DNA of 64,000 bases from Lumbricus rubellus (GCA_945859605.1 OX243816.1:32533675-32597674); one strand, 5' to 3'. Shown: positions 10,898 through 22,839, numbered from the stretch's first letter. Notes: a model not told the origin generated them from the sequence alone. Numbers and translations are program-made.

Positions 10898-11194
10898 TAG
10901 TAATGTTCTTATTATTCCTATTATTATAGTTCTTCCAGACTTCCACCCCACCCACCCCGTTCTGGTGCATACAATTAACATTTGAAGATCAAAGCTGCCT
11001 GTTTAGTGACAGCAAAATCAGAGTTGTTGTAGGTAAATTAAAGCAGCACTGGCCGGCGGGTTGACGCCTAAGATGTTATGATACAATGTGAAGTTAAGCA
11101 ATAATATTTTCATATTTTTATCATAGTATTCGTTAATTCGATAATCCGGTTGGCAGGCGTTCAATGACAGACCGCAATCAGTTGCATATGATGA

Positions 11195-11452
11195 CAGGGG
11201 CGGATCCAGGGGCCCCAATCCGGCCATGGCCCCCCCATTTAAAAATGCCATGGGACGTGGCCCTCCATTCGGTTTAAAATTAGCAATACGAATAGGGGTG
11301 TCATGGCATATTGCCCTCCCCCCCATTGATAAAATTGCATGGGACGTGGCCCACATTTGGTTTTCGGCTGGAGGACTAGAAAAAAGGTAATTTTCTCCCT
11401 GACCCAAGATCAAAGATTTTGCCCCCCTGGAACAGTTCTGGATCCGCCACTG
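11195..11452. mobile_element. hAT-like MITE with known empty site
   Basis: Inverted ends CAGGGGCGGATCCAG / CTGGATCCGCCACTG, bounded by TATGATGA and TATGACGA. The matching place in the second block near 32878 reads CATATGATGAGGCC without the element. Confidence 0.85.
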
Positions 11453-11497
11453 TATGACGAGGCCTTGAGCAAACTGCTCGTGCAGACGAAACTTTCC

Positions 11498-12111
11498 TTA
11501 GTCATTCTTCTTCATCATCATCATTCTGCTTCTGTAGACATATTTATAATAGGGCGCGGAACCTACGGGAGCCATAGTACCCCACGTATTGAATGCTAAG
11601 ACATGTGCATTCAGACCAGACATGCTGCCTTGGTTCCACCACCAGCCGCCAGCAGCGCTAATCGCACAATTAGTGTTTTTTGAGCCATCGTTATCTTTGT
11701 CAAAGGTTGTGAATTTCATTCCCACCGCCTTATAGACCGAGATGGAGTGGTTGAACGAGTCGCCGGCGTCTCCCGTGCATTCAGAAACGTTGAGGACGTA
11801 TCCACTGGTTTCGTTGCTTAGTTGAAAGAAATCGTATTCAGCTGAATACCATTTGCCAGTGGCGTTTGATTGCACTTCAACTCTCAGCTTCCAGTTTCCA
11901 GTTGAAGTCAGACAGTATAGATTCTCGTTACCGAGCCAATAATGTTCTCCACTCGGATCTCCGAAGCCGGTCCTGTAAATATTCCAAGACTTGTTGAACG
12001 CCATGCTGTTGTCAACGACGTGCTTCTGTATGATGAACCATTCGTTGATGACGATTGATGCAACTGATTGCGTATTGTTTGGTACAACCACGCTGCCGTT
12101 ATAATGCACAT
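11498..12111 (-). CDS. Gene 1, exon 3: fibrinogen C-terminal (FReD) domain
   Basis: This is the last exon of a 319-aa secreted protein (exons 17677-17985, 17000-17036, 11498-12111). It begins after a TTTCACAG acceptor in phase 1, completing a GAT codon, and ends with a stop at 11498. Visible FReD hallmarks, in order: WFIIQKH, GFGDPSGEHYWLGNENLY, WKLRVEV, AEYDFFQL, Y.LNVS..TGDAGD, the calcium-loop DKDNDG, NCA and GGWWW. The usual N-terminal Cys-containing strand of FReDs is missing. The second core Cys, normally after WWW, is Gly here (WNQG), whereas gene 3 has WNQC. An extra Cys lies in LYCLT. FReDs bind sugars or acetylated ligands in ficolins and tachylectins; this role is inferred. Confidence 0.9.
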
Positions 12112-12189
12112 CTGTGAAACCCAAATGAAGAAAATATATAACGAATGTTGATTTCATGAGTCTGTCTAATTTTACTAGAAGGCGTAGAT

Positions 12190-13474
12190 CAGCGGTTTCC
12201 AACCCGTGGCCACCTGGTCAAAAATTACCCTCGTCTCTCAAAGAATTAATAGAAATATACACTGTGTCCGGAAAAAGGGACCCATTTTGTAAATATGAAA
12301 ATAAATAGTAAATATTCATCGATTTTCACAATTCAAACACCATTTTAATCCTGACATATTTGTTTAACATGGGTGAAAATATAAAAGTTCCAGTCCAAAC
12401 ATTGACGTCATAATGACGTCATTTGCACAAAAAGTCAAATTTAAGAGATAAAATAATGCGCAAAATCATCCAAAATGTCAATATTTTTATGATTTCATTT
12501 GTCAATATTAAATGTAGGTTTAATTTATTTTTATATCTGAATTATGTCAGACTGCAATTTGTGGTCAAAGTGTACACCTTTGGCCTCAACGTAAGCTTCA
12601 AAATGGTCGCGCTAATAGCCAATAGCTGCATCGATAACCAGCTTATCAAAATCCTCCCAGGCATTAACAATTTGCTCACGGAGTTCTTAAATGTCTCTTA
12701 TCCTTGTCTTGTACACCTTCTCCTCCATCAGCTTTCAGATCTTATTATCAGCGGGATTTAAGAGGCAGCCGTTTTGCGGCCAAAGGTTAAGAGGAATGAA
12801 ATCCGAGTCTCTTTAGTCAACAGTTCAACATATTGACGAACTCAGTGAGCTGAAGCACCATTTTGTTGAAATGTGTAGGCTATTGTTCCGAACATTCCAG
12901 GATATCAGGCATCAATTTAATATGGAGCAGACAATCCCTGCAATAGGCTGCATTTATTTTCACTCTTGGTTCCATTAAATGGATTTTCGTTTTACCAAGA
13001 GCCAATATTCTAATCGAAACCTTGCATGACTGGCTGGCTAAATGAACTTTTATGCAAATGACGTCATTGTGACGTCATCATTATGACTGGAACTTTTATA
13101 ATTATTTTCACCAATATTAGACAAATATGTCAGGATTAAAATGGTGTTTGAATTGTGAAAATCGATGAATGTTTACTATTTATTTTCATATTTACAAAAT
13201 GGGTCTTTTTTTTCCGGACACAGTGTATATAAAAATTGACAATTTGGACAGGACAGAACACAATTATTTTCTATTAAAAATTATTTTATTTTTGAAGTCT
13301 ATAAATAACATGAAGCATTCTATTTTGATTCAATTTTAACAATTTTACATGCTTTTAGTTAATTGAATTTCCGCCTTGTGACTTCCTAGTGCCCTTCAAC
13401 TAGTAAAAAGTGGCCCTCGTGTCCTGCAACTTTTAAAAAGTGGCCCTAAAGTCAGAAAAGGTTGGGAACCACTG
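12190..13474. mobile_element. hAT MITE split by a mariner
   Basis: Ends CAGCGGTTTCCAACC and GGTTGGGAACCACTG are the classic hAT inverted ends. The net 319 bp matches the uninterrupted copy at 33622-33938 in the second block. It lies in the intron of gene 1, about 80 bp upstream of the FReD acceptor, and holds the mariner at 12260-13225. Confidence 0.85.
12260..13225 (-). mobile_element. Mariner-like transposon with decayed transposase
   Basis: A 966-bp element with long inverted ends beginning CACTGTGTCCGG, flanked by TA. On the minus strand a broken transposase remains: FQQNGAS, ELLTKET, KVYKTRIRDI and VNAWEDFDKLVIDA, with stops and lost residues. A sister copy with better motifs is at 45778-46742. 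Each subterminal region carries two TGACGTCA palindromes 11 bp apart. The second duplicated block lacks this element. Confidence 0.9.
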
Positions 13475-14831
13475 ACGTAGGCCTACTTAACGAATATCTA
13501 TTCAAATGGCTATTAAGAACCACTGATATGCAATGACTTACTCACTTAGTACTCACATGTAAGTTTACTACTTAGTCCTTCCCGTGCAGGTCTGCACATC
13601 AATCAACGCATCTCCTCCACTCATCCCTTTTGATGAGCATAATTATTCGATACGTTGTTTCTGTTTCGTAGGCTTATTTACTCGGGTGGGTTGCAAGCCC
13701 GCCGCGGAACCCTCCTCCTTTATCCTGGCTTGGAACAGGCTCATGCTATACTAAGATACTCTTAGGTGGAGTTATACCCTGAGGCGAAGTTTCAAAGCAA
13801 TGACTCCAACCAATATGAAAAATCTGATACATCATACAAGAGTTTTCATCACTGCATGATTGCTGTCAATAAATAAGGTCTATTTGCCCGAGGCCCTAAA
13901 TCAGGTTGCATATTGTTCTACCAATTAAGGATGATAGAAACTTTATTCTCTTTGCCTCCAATTAATGACAGACATGGTTATGTTCACAACATTGTTGTAA
14001 TTGCTGATTTTTAATGTGCTTTGACGTGTAACTGGGTGCGGTGTTGTCACCTGGATTTGTCTCTTTACCAATTAAACGAAGATCATAATATTATTATGAT
14101 GCTCTTCACATTTTAAAGACAAGAAATTTTTGGATAATTTTGGGCATTCGTTGACATTGATGACATTAGTTGTAATTGTTGTCGATTCCTTTAGACTTAC
14201 ACAATCGCACTCAATTGACTTTGCTCCCCCCCCCTGGAAAGTCGAGACCAATTTTTAAACTGCTACATTTGGTCTTTAACAAATTTCGTCACACTAAACT
14301 GTGACTAAAGTGTTAATGATAGTAAATATTCGCAAAATGAACTGGAGAAATTTTACATTTTGAAGCCTCTATAAAAAAATACCCATATTCTTAATTTCCT
14401 TCTTTCCATATTTTAGGCTCATGCTAAAACTTTAATCATGAGAAATGAGTTTTGCCCCCTCTTGCAAAAATATCTGCGGTCGCCCATGAAGCTCGTGATG
14501 ATGTTCAAAAGCGAAGTGCCTGTAATTCTCCATGAACAGGAGATTCAAAGAATTAATTGCCGAACAGTCTGATTAAATACATAATCAGTTAATAGAGAGG
14601 AATTCATAAAGCGTATGCCAACTAAGTGCAAGCCATCGTGGATCGATCAAGTGAGCGGGACCTGAATGGAATCCGTCCCTTCAGAGAATAGGCTATCGTA
14701 AAAAAAAATTTTTTTATAATAACTTTCATCTGTGAATATGTCTGGTCTATGGTCAGCAAAATCTATTCTTCTGTTTACGATTTATGTGGAAAGTGGAAAG
14801 TGGAAAGGCTCATCATAAAATTAATATCGAG
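13475..14831. other. Gene 1 intron, unique part
   Basis: Intron sequence shared with 33939-35157. A stretch near 13675-13800 (and 34140-34350) has a weak protein-like reading on the plus strand, but no supported gene is seen. Confidence 0.5.
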
Positions 14832-15275
14832 TAGGTTTTTTTAACATGCAGTTCTATACACAGAATGTGCAGTTGTAAATGAATATGTGCAGTTGTAAAA
14901 GTAATCTTGGGCAGTGATAAAAATAATAATCATTAGAAAAAGGTAGCGGTACACCGGTTCACTAATGACCATGGAAGAAGAAAAGGAGCAAAGGGCTTGT
15001 GCAGTAAAAAGATATGCAGAAAGGCCAAATTTCCAAATTTTTCCAAGTGGAAAAGAGGTCATCAGATTCTATATTTTCTATAAGCGGCGATTTGTGCCAT
15101 TTCAGGAAACCATTTCTGACAAACGGGTAAAAAAGTTTATAAGATTTTATCAAAAAACGAGTAAAAAAGTTTATAAGATTTTATTAAAAACGTCGTTAGA
15201 ATTTTTCGCCAACAAAGCACACCAGATTCGAATTGCTATTTGTGCAGTTCCATAACATTTCTTTTAAAAGCCCTG
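14832..15275. mobile_element. hAT-like MITE, CAGTTGTA family
   Basis: The right end AAAAGCCCTG is the complement of the family start CAGGGCTTTT. Flanks ATATCGAG / ACGTCAAG are a degraded 8-bp duplication, better kept (7/8) in the other block at 35158-35564. Confidence 0.65.
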
Positions 15276-15967
15276 ACGTCAAGCATAGGCTGTAGCTAGG
15301 CTAAGCATGAGCACATCTCTGTAGATGTCAGAGTAATGAATAGGCACCGAGGTTAATTTACGTTTGTCACTGTTTCCTGGGAGTAGGCTACATCCTCAGT
15401 CCTCGATCACAAATTATTCATAAGTACGTCGCTGTATCGCGTATTCACTTCCTATTCAGGAATCAATACACCCGAATGAACTGACTACTCAGCATACGAT
15501 GTGAAGAGCAATGGTTCGAGCGTCCTCTAACACCACTACTGTGCATTGTGCAAGGACATTAGAGCGTTCTCTAACACCACTACTGTGCATTGTGCAATGA
15601 CCACAAACAAGTCCATCAAGCGCTCTAACAACGGGTCGAGTTTGTTACCGGACACACTGAAAAGTGCTCTCTTGTCGCCGTTGTATCAACAAGCCCAGCA
15701 CACACTGTTGCTATGCGCGGTCGATGCTTTGTCGCGTGATCGTAGATTCTCCTTTGCACTTATATCGGATGCAATATCAAATGCAATTGTATATTGCGTT
15801 TTGAAATGCATATCAGTGTATTCAATGTTTGCAAGTGGAGTCAGATGTCGGATGTGTTATTGATTGGAATAAATGGTTGATTTTTTACCTGCAACCTCAT
15901 AAGAGGCCTATTAATAACAACGATGGTAATAATAATATTAATAAAACCAATACTGCTATTACCAATA

Positions 15968-16215
<248 letters not shown>

Positions 16216-16328
16216 TAATAACACTTGAAATTGCAATTTGCATATCGCTGTAACTTGGCCGAACAGCTACAATGGTGCCTGAAAGAGACACCGATATTAC
16301 ATAGGTGAAGATTTATGTACGTATGTGC

Positions 16329-16620
16329 AGTATTTAATCTAAACGTCTCTGGAAAAAGTTTCCCCCCCGGAATGAGAATTACCCCCCCCCCCCAAATTGA
16401 CAAAATGATTATAGTTTTTAGTTGATGCTTACATCATTGTATCACATTCACTGTTACAATAATTAATATACCGAGATATTATTTATTATTATTATAGTAT
16501 TATATTGTTAATATTCACTATTATAATGTTATAAAATATATGACGCTATCACATTACAATGAATATTATTTACTGCTAATAATATAATGTACAAATACTA
16601 TTTTTGTACGACTAAATGGC
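16329..16620. mobile_element. Fragment of the 3364-5955 inverted-repeat element family
   Basis: Starts CAGTATTTAATCTAAACGTC, a variant of that element's terminus, followed by the same C-runs and GACAAAATGAT. The counterpart in the second block starts near 36815. Confidence 0.7.
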
Positions 16621-16999
16621 TTCTCTACAGTGCTGTCTTTCAAATTTCAATATGCTAAATTTCGAAATGTCTCGTTCCTTGAATAGACCCTACCTTTAGT
16701 GAAACATCATTTCATTACTATAAATGGATTCTCAATTTTGGTAGCCAAGTACTGTAGTTCTTCCATGGTTTGTGTACCATTTGGTATGACTTATGCTAAT
16801 TGTGTCCTGCATGGTCAGCAATTCAGTACCGTTCTGTGCAACAGGGATAAGCTTAAATAAATGCTAGTGTTTCAGTAAAAGTAGCATATAGCCTACATGT
16901 AGCCTTAAAAGAGTGTAAAACTTGTGAAAAGCGTTTGATTCATTTTAGCTAAATCGGTAAATAGATCTAATTGTCCCTCCAACAATAGCAAATTTGTAC

Positions 17000-17036
17000 C
17001 TTTTATAGGCGTGCATTTATCGTCGTTGATCTTGTC
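17000..17036 (-). CDS. Gene 1, exon 2: 37-nt linker micro-exon
   Basis: On the minus strand a TTATTTTTCTACAG acceptor is followed by 37 nt encoding DKINDDKCTPIK plus one base, then the donor GTACAAATT. The length 3n+1 converts the phase-0 end of the PAN exon to the phase-1 start of the FReD exon, and the spare G joins AT to give Asp. The same exon, with residues K-I and a Cys followed by a P or L and a Lys end, occurs in all six genes, which makes chance unlikely. Its single Cys could pair with the seventh Cys of the PAN domain. Confidence 0.85.
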
Positions 17037-17155
17037 CTGTAGAAAAATAAACACAGGATCTCTTTGTTTACCGGGTCATTGGCATGAATTACACGCGAAC
17101 AGAAACTAATAGTACCGGTGCTGCATTGTGAGAGCCAAAGACAGCCAGTTAATGA

Positions 17156-17240
17156 GGGTGGTCCGTAGCTCAATTGAGAGAGCGCTGGTCGTTAAACTGA
17201 GTGTCATCCACTCAACCCGGGTTCGAGCCTCATACATGGT
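17156..17240 (+). other. Degenerate tRNA-like sequence
   Basis: A D-arm-like GCTCAATTGAGAGAGC, a 5-bp variable-arm hairpin GAGTG/CACTC and a T-arm GGGTTCGAGCC are visible, but the acceptor stem and anticodon stem do not pair well. It is probably a tRNA-derived repeat head or pseudogene rather than a working tRNA. Confidence 0.4.
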
Positions 17241-17676
17241 ATTAATTTATTTACGTTTCTGTTATCTGCCATTGGTGCTTTTCTGTTGTGTTGCTTGACT
17301 CAGGTTCTGCTGAAAATACGATAGCCCTTCCCACTTCTGACTTGGCCGAACCAAGAGTGATCCAGCACTTAGGCTACCGAACCCACAGCTGTAAATCCGA
17401 CCTGAGTGGCGTGCTAAAGTGGGCCGTATTTCGTATTACGTGTACCTGTAATCATTCTGCGGTTTGTCAGATTGAATCATTAAACGAAGATTATAATAGT
17501 AATCGTCAGGCCGTCTTCAGGAGCTGTCGTTTCATCGTTAGCAAGACTAGGCCTATAAGTCTCCTATTATAAGAGACTTACAGAACACAAAAATCAAAGT
17601 CCATGCTGGCCCCACACAAACGCACGAAGATGCCTTTCGATCGATCATAATAATGTTTAACCAAAGTAATGCTAAC

Positions 17677-17985
17677 CTGAAAATATTCGCACGCTGTGTT
17701 GTTCACAAAGTTGATCGGAATGTGGTCGTAGAGCTGACACTGGTTCAACGCTACGTTAACGTTGTAACCGGTGCAGTTTGGTTCCTTGTAGCACTTCCAG
17801 GAACACAAGACCGACGATGGAACACACTCCGGAACTGAGGATATCGCTTCAATGGGAAAGACCTTCGCTGGTAAATCGGCGGCGCATGGAGACACTCCAT
17901 TGGACATTACCAGCTTCTGAAAGGACCCAAGAGTTGCTGGGGCCAGTGATAGAAAAATCAGCAGCAATGCACAAGATGGCGTCAT
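17677..17985 (-). CDS. Gene 1, exon 1: signal peptide and PAN/apple-like domain
   Basis: ATG at 17985 starts 103 codons that end at a CAG|GTTAGC donor in phase 0. Residues 1-20 (MTPSCALLLIFLSLAPATLG) are a clear signal peptide. The mature part has seven Cys (34, 54, 61, 65, 71, 83, 99) in a PAN/apple-like pattern: C.WKC...PNC..YN, QCQLYD and a closing CEYF. PAN domains mediate protein or sugar contacts, and the signal peptide places the protein outside the cell or in granules. This is the first coding exon of gene 1; an untranslated exon upstream cannot be excluded. The closest relative in the window is 38667-38975. Confidence 0.88.
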
Positions 17986-19470
17986 CGTCGTCGCATTAAT
18001 TTACAAACCTACCTCCAAAGGAATATTCTACACTAAAATTAATCTGCAGTTTCATGAGATTAATTATTGAAGCAACGGGTATACGATAGATCTATCTGAA
18101 GTCGAGAGTGACATGTTTCGCGTAATCTCTAAGAGGTCCACTGACTAACAAGCATGCATGCACATTGAAACCAGGTCAGCGAAGTAAATTCCCTTTTCCA
18201 ATTGTGTGCGCTGTCATTCTGATCTTTTTTCAGAAATAATCATAAACGCACTGAATGATCTGCGGTCATCATCAACGATCAATAATCACTGTTAATGAGG
18301 ACGTTTTATTGTTTACGCATAACTGGTGCTTGTCAGAGAAACAGTGCGACAAGTACTTTCAAATAAAATCAACCTACCGCAAAATAATAGCCTACGTTTT
18401 CGAAAGCATTCACTCACAAAACTTGCCAACATGCATCCGGTATTTATGTCATTTCTCCATTAGCATGCATCCGTTGACTCCGTTCTACTCGCTGTTGCAG
18501 TCTAACCTGCAGCTATGTATGTCTAGTCTAGGCCTATACTACAATAGGTCACCCCGAAAGTAACAACACACGAATTGCGACTATCACCAATTGGAGAAAA
18601 AGAATCATTCCATAATAATGGGTTTCGTCTGGATTTCAATGAACACACTCGCCATTCATCAACGCTGGTAATTATCGATCGTAGTATAGGACTAGACCAT
18701 ACATAGACCTACAGACAGGTTTCTGATGTCAGTCAGTCATCTCCTGTGTATAATATACTTATACTTAATATACTTATACTTATACTTATAATTTCGATTG
18801 TATAATGTCAGTCAGTCATCTCCTGTGTATAATATACTTATACTTAATATACTTATACTTATAATTTCGATTGTATAATATACACAGGAGATGAATAAAT
18901 ATGATTTATTTTCATTTGCCCTCATTGCTAAAGTATCGTCCAATGTTATTGGCTTTTGAACATCGTGCTTGATCTAAGGAATCAGGCCAGCGCCTATTCA
19001 TTCGGAGAGAGTTAGACCTATTAGGCGTCTGACCTATGCCTTGAAAGAGTTGGCCTTTCATTTCCGTGCCTAATCGGTGAGAGCATAGAAATATGTTCAT
19101 GCAATCTATGAATTGGTAGCCTATGCTATAATACGTTTCCATTGTTAATATTTACATCGGTCTCGACCTTACCGATCTTGGTACATTGTTAGCAATTAAC
19201 AGAATCCGTTTAAAAATTATTAGACATTCCTTGTTTGTATTGATGCTGGACTTGCTGACAAGTCTTAGGTGTGGATCTATTGATTTCAGGTTGCAGAGTT
19301 GCTCTAGAGTCCAGACCATGTTGAATAAGTTATTATGCACAAACTCCGTCAAAGTGTGCGGGCTTTAGAAGAGATCAACCAGAGTGAACTAATTGAAAGA
19401 GTTAAAGTTGTGTATTATTATGTGCAGGATGTTGCTAAAAGGGTCATTCTGGTGACAGAATAACACTCAT
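17986..19470. other. 5' flank of gene 1
   Basis: Shared with 38976-40140 and, more distantly, 52050-53000. No other gene is seen. 18730-18895 has tandemly repeated AT-rich units between the arms of a CATCTCCTGTGTATA palindrome. A promoter is expected here but no element could be assigned. Confidence 0.5.
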
Positions 19471-19680
19471 GAAATTTGGATTCAATTACTAAGGCCTATA
19501 AACTCACTAGATGGCCTGGCTTAAAGGTTCTATGACTGCTTATGAAAGGACAATTTGCTCATCAAAGGTCTATATCTTTTCATCAAGAAACAGTGGTACG
19601 TGCATACGCTCACATACATGCAGACATTATGTGTATATATACAAATATATACATGCATATAATTTACAATACATTTGTAC

Positions 19681-19687
19681 ATACATA

Positions 19688-19718
<31 letters not shown>

Positions 19719-19803
19719 CATACATACATACATGCATGCATGCATACATACATACATACATACATACATACATACATACATACATACATACATACATACA
19801 TAA
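19681..19803. repeat. (CATA)n microsatellite
   Basis: About 120 bp of CATA repeats with three CATG variants, adjoining the tail of the LINE fragment at 19802. Confidence 0.95.
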
Positions 19804-20540
19804 ATAAGTAAGTAAGTAAGTATATTCTTTAATGTACCAGCTGCAAAAACGCACTCTGGTTTACAAGCACAAAAAAACACGACACAAAAAAACAAATAGG
19901 CCTACAAGACAAACCTAGCAGCCATCAACGGCGCCAACTCATATAGCTCAAGCCTATTGATAGAAACGTCACAACGACAGAGTCATCCTTAGGCAAAAAC
20001 TCCGCTCGAGAAGCACAAGTCACCACCGTCAAACTCCTACGCGTTGGCTACACGGAGAGTTCAGCCGACAGTTTTTCGTACCGATTTCCGATGATGGTAG
20101 CTTAACAGTATTTTCATGGTCTGCAGAGCCGAGAAGCATAAGTGCGAAGAGCAGCGACGGTAGCACAACGCTGGAAACGTGGCACTACTACGGCAGGGTC
20201 TTCGGTGCTGGTAAAAAAGATCCTGTCTTTTCCCATTCATGTGTGCAATCGTTCGGCTATGAAAATGAAGAACTAATAATGACGAACCTGGAGCCCCCTT
20301 GATGTTGATCGGAATGGAATAGTCCAAAAAGGAGAGACGCTCGATGGTTGAACGACAAAATTTGTAATCAAGATACGATTCAAACTCTTGCGACACAGAT
20401 GAAGAAAAGTCGGAAACTCGACACTCGACATCAGTAAACAACAGAAAATCCGAAAAGAAACGAGCGATTTTCGCCACGGACGTAAAAATCTTTCGAAATA
20501 ACAAGAGTGGCACGGTCAACATGGCGATGACCATAGAGCT
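19802..20540 (-). mobile_element. LINE 3' region with ACTT tail
   Basis: The first 270 bp match the LINE end at 7171-7427 (shared GTACCAGCTGCAAAA, TAGCTCAAGCCTATTGAT). It extends further 5' to about 20540 with an open minus-strand stretch lacking any domain I recognise. Confidence 0.6.
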
Positions 20541-20612
20541 ACATGCATGCAAGCATACATACATACATAGGCCTGCATACATACATGCATACATACAATG
20601 TTATACATACAT

Positions 20613-20807
20613 ACGGTGGGTGGCCTCACTAAAAGCGATATAGGGCGTAGCCTAACTTTTGTTCAGCTTAGAATTTCTTGGTAAAATTTGGCTATTGTAC
20701 GAAATAGGAATTACCTTTGAGCCCGTGAAACAAGATTTGAAGCATTCTTATTTTTGCCAAGATATTGGCAATAAACCGTAGAGAATCACTTTTTATGACC
20801 CACCCTG
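20613..20807. mobile_element. Fragment of the CAGGGTG(C/G)GCC mariner-like family
   Basis: Right half of an element like 3931-5099: GTGGGTGGCCTCACTAAAAG, then CCAAGATATTGGC, ending CCACCCTG next to TATATA. Confidence 0.7.
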
Positions 20808-21087
20808 TATATATATATAACAGTCCGTTGATGAAGAGTCCGTTTATGAGCAGTCCCTTGATGAATAGTCATTTGATGAAAAGTCTGCATAGGCTACATA
20901 CCGGTTTAAAAGACATTCCAAGCTCATATCTTTAATGCCTGGTCAAAACGGCCACTGGCATCAAAATACACTACCGTGCAGCATGTGATATCTAGGTTTA
21001 CCTGAATAAAGCATTTAATCGAAATTATCCTCGTCTGTGAAAATACATAGGTAGCCTATTATAATAGAAATGCAAAAGATAAAACTA

Positions 21088-22301
21088 CACCGTGGTTCAA
21101 AAAAAACTAAGCCAAATTGTTTTGCATATATCTCTAAAACCTGATGACATACCAAGCTAATATTTTCCAAATATTTAGAAAAGTGGACCAAGAATATGAT
21201 TCCAAAATTTCATGAGACAAAGTTGAACGGATAAAAAGATATGAATAGTTGAACTTCATATGCCGAAATTTCAGTTTACAAGCAATTTTCTGTCAGATTC
21301 AACAAAATGTTTTCTTATATCTCTAATGCCTGATGATTAATCATTCTAAAATTTCCCAGATATGTAGAGAATTGAACTAATGATATGTTTCCAACAGTAT
21401 GGTTTTATTATTTAATTAATTAAGATGCTCAAAATGTCCTCCTGCTTGCACGCAAGCCTGGAAGCGCTGGCGCCATGCATTACGCAACAGCATCGTCAAT
21501 TATCCTCTGGTCCAGACCTTCCCACACTTCCAACAAGCGTTGGTTGCTTCAGATCGTTTATATCATAGATTGTTATCTGGTAGACTCGGTCTTGCATCAC
21601 GCTCCACATTTTATAGTCGACAGGATTCAAATCTGGGCTGTTCGGAGGCCATAATGTGAGAGAAATGAAGTTTGGCGTCTCTCTTGTCTGCATTTCGATG
21701 GTTTCCTTGGCTCTGTGGGCTGGCGCTGTTCTGTTGAAAAAGAAAACAGCCTTCTGGGGCTATTGATTTCTGATAACAGGTGGAAGATGTTGTGACAGCA
21801 GAATATTGCGATAATATACTCCGTTAATTTTACTCCAGAATCCCAGAAGACCAAAATTGGGAACTATCAAGCATTGAAACTGCAACGAACACCCTAACAG
21901 ACTTGCTGAAAACAGTCATTTCTGGTGATGAAGTTTAAATATTCATATCTTTCTATCCGTTCAAATTTATGACATGATATTTTGGAATCCTATTCTTGGT
22001 TCAATCCCCTAAATATCTTGAAAAATTTGGTATGATTTATTATTTGGCATTGGAGATATAACAAAAACAGTTTAGCTTACTTTTTTACTAAATCTGGCAG
22101 AAAATTGCTTGTAAACTGCAATTTTGGCATATGAAGTTGAAAGATTCATATCTTTTTATCCGTTCAATTTTATCTCTTGAAATTTTGGAATCATATTCTT
22201 GGTCCACTTCTCTAAATATTTGGAAAATTTTAGCGTGATATGTTATCAGGCATCAGAGATATATGAAAAACGATTTGGCTTAGTTTTTTTGAACCACGGT
22301 G
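21088..22301 (-). mobile_element. Mariner-like transposon with broken transposase
   Basis: Ends CACCGTGGTTCAAAAAAA / complement, flanked by TA, 1214 bp. On the minus strand the transposase C-terminal half is legible across two frames: KLTEYIIAI, then FQQNS, then TPNFISL, LWPPNSPDLNPVDYKMW and QDRVYQ. The second catalytic position, normally Asp in FQQD, reads Asn, and a frameshift follows, so it is inactive. A fragment of the same terminus abuts the gene 5 FN2 exon at 56107-56146. Confidence 0.9.
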
Positions 22302-22479
22302 TACAATTCAAAAAGTAAAGGAAAAAGAAATTCGTCACGTGAAATCTTGATAATATCTGAAGATCCACTGATTTTAAAGTGTATCGGAGTTGGCAGTTGT
22401 TGTCTGTGTTGTCATAGTTGCAGCTGACGCAATCCTTGTCCTTTTTTCATCTCCAGAAACCCATGAACACTGAACAGTC

Positions 22480-22760
22480 GACGAAATTATTCTTTGATCG
22501 CTGAGTCTGACAACGATGTATTATTGCATCTTGCTATGACGGTCCTACTCAGAGAAAACTCGGCGTTCGGGGTCGATTTATTTGGCATTTGTAATGGCAT
22601 GGCTGTGCATCGGCGCCATATAACTTGTCCTTATCATCGACGACACCGTCCTCTGGAAGGTCTTTATGCTACGATGACTGGTGGCATACAAATTACAAAT
22701 TCGGGATTTAAAGTGGATTGTGAGTTGAAAATAGTCGCTTTGACCAACAAGTTCGCATGA
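22480..22760. repeat. Intergenic array repeat (GGCGCCATATAA block)
   Basis: Matches 43800-44010 and 58550-58770 (shared AAAACTCGG, GGCGCCATATAA, GGTCTT). It marks equivalent intergenic positions of the array units; no gene is seen in it. Confidence 0.6.
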
Positions 22761-22839
22761 GAATGATTTGCGAAGTTTTCAGAAGGACATACAAACGGAA
22801 GGACTTATTTTAGTATAGAACCTACATAAATATGATGCG

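Noticed and set aside
20061..20594. 177-residue minus-strand open frame
   Set aside because: Overlaps the LINE fragment with the ACTT tail and runs into CATA repeats; no domain recognised.
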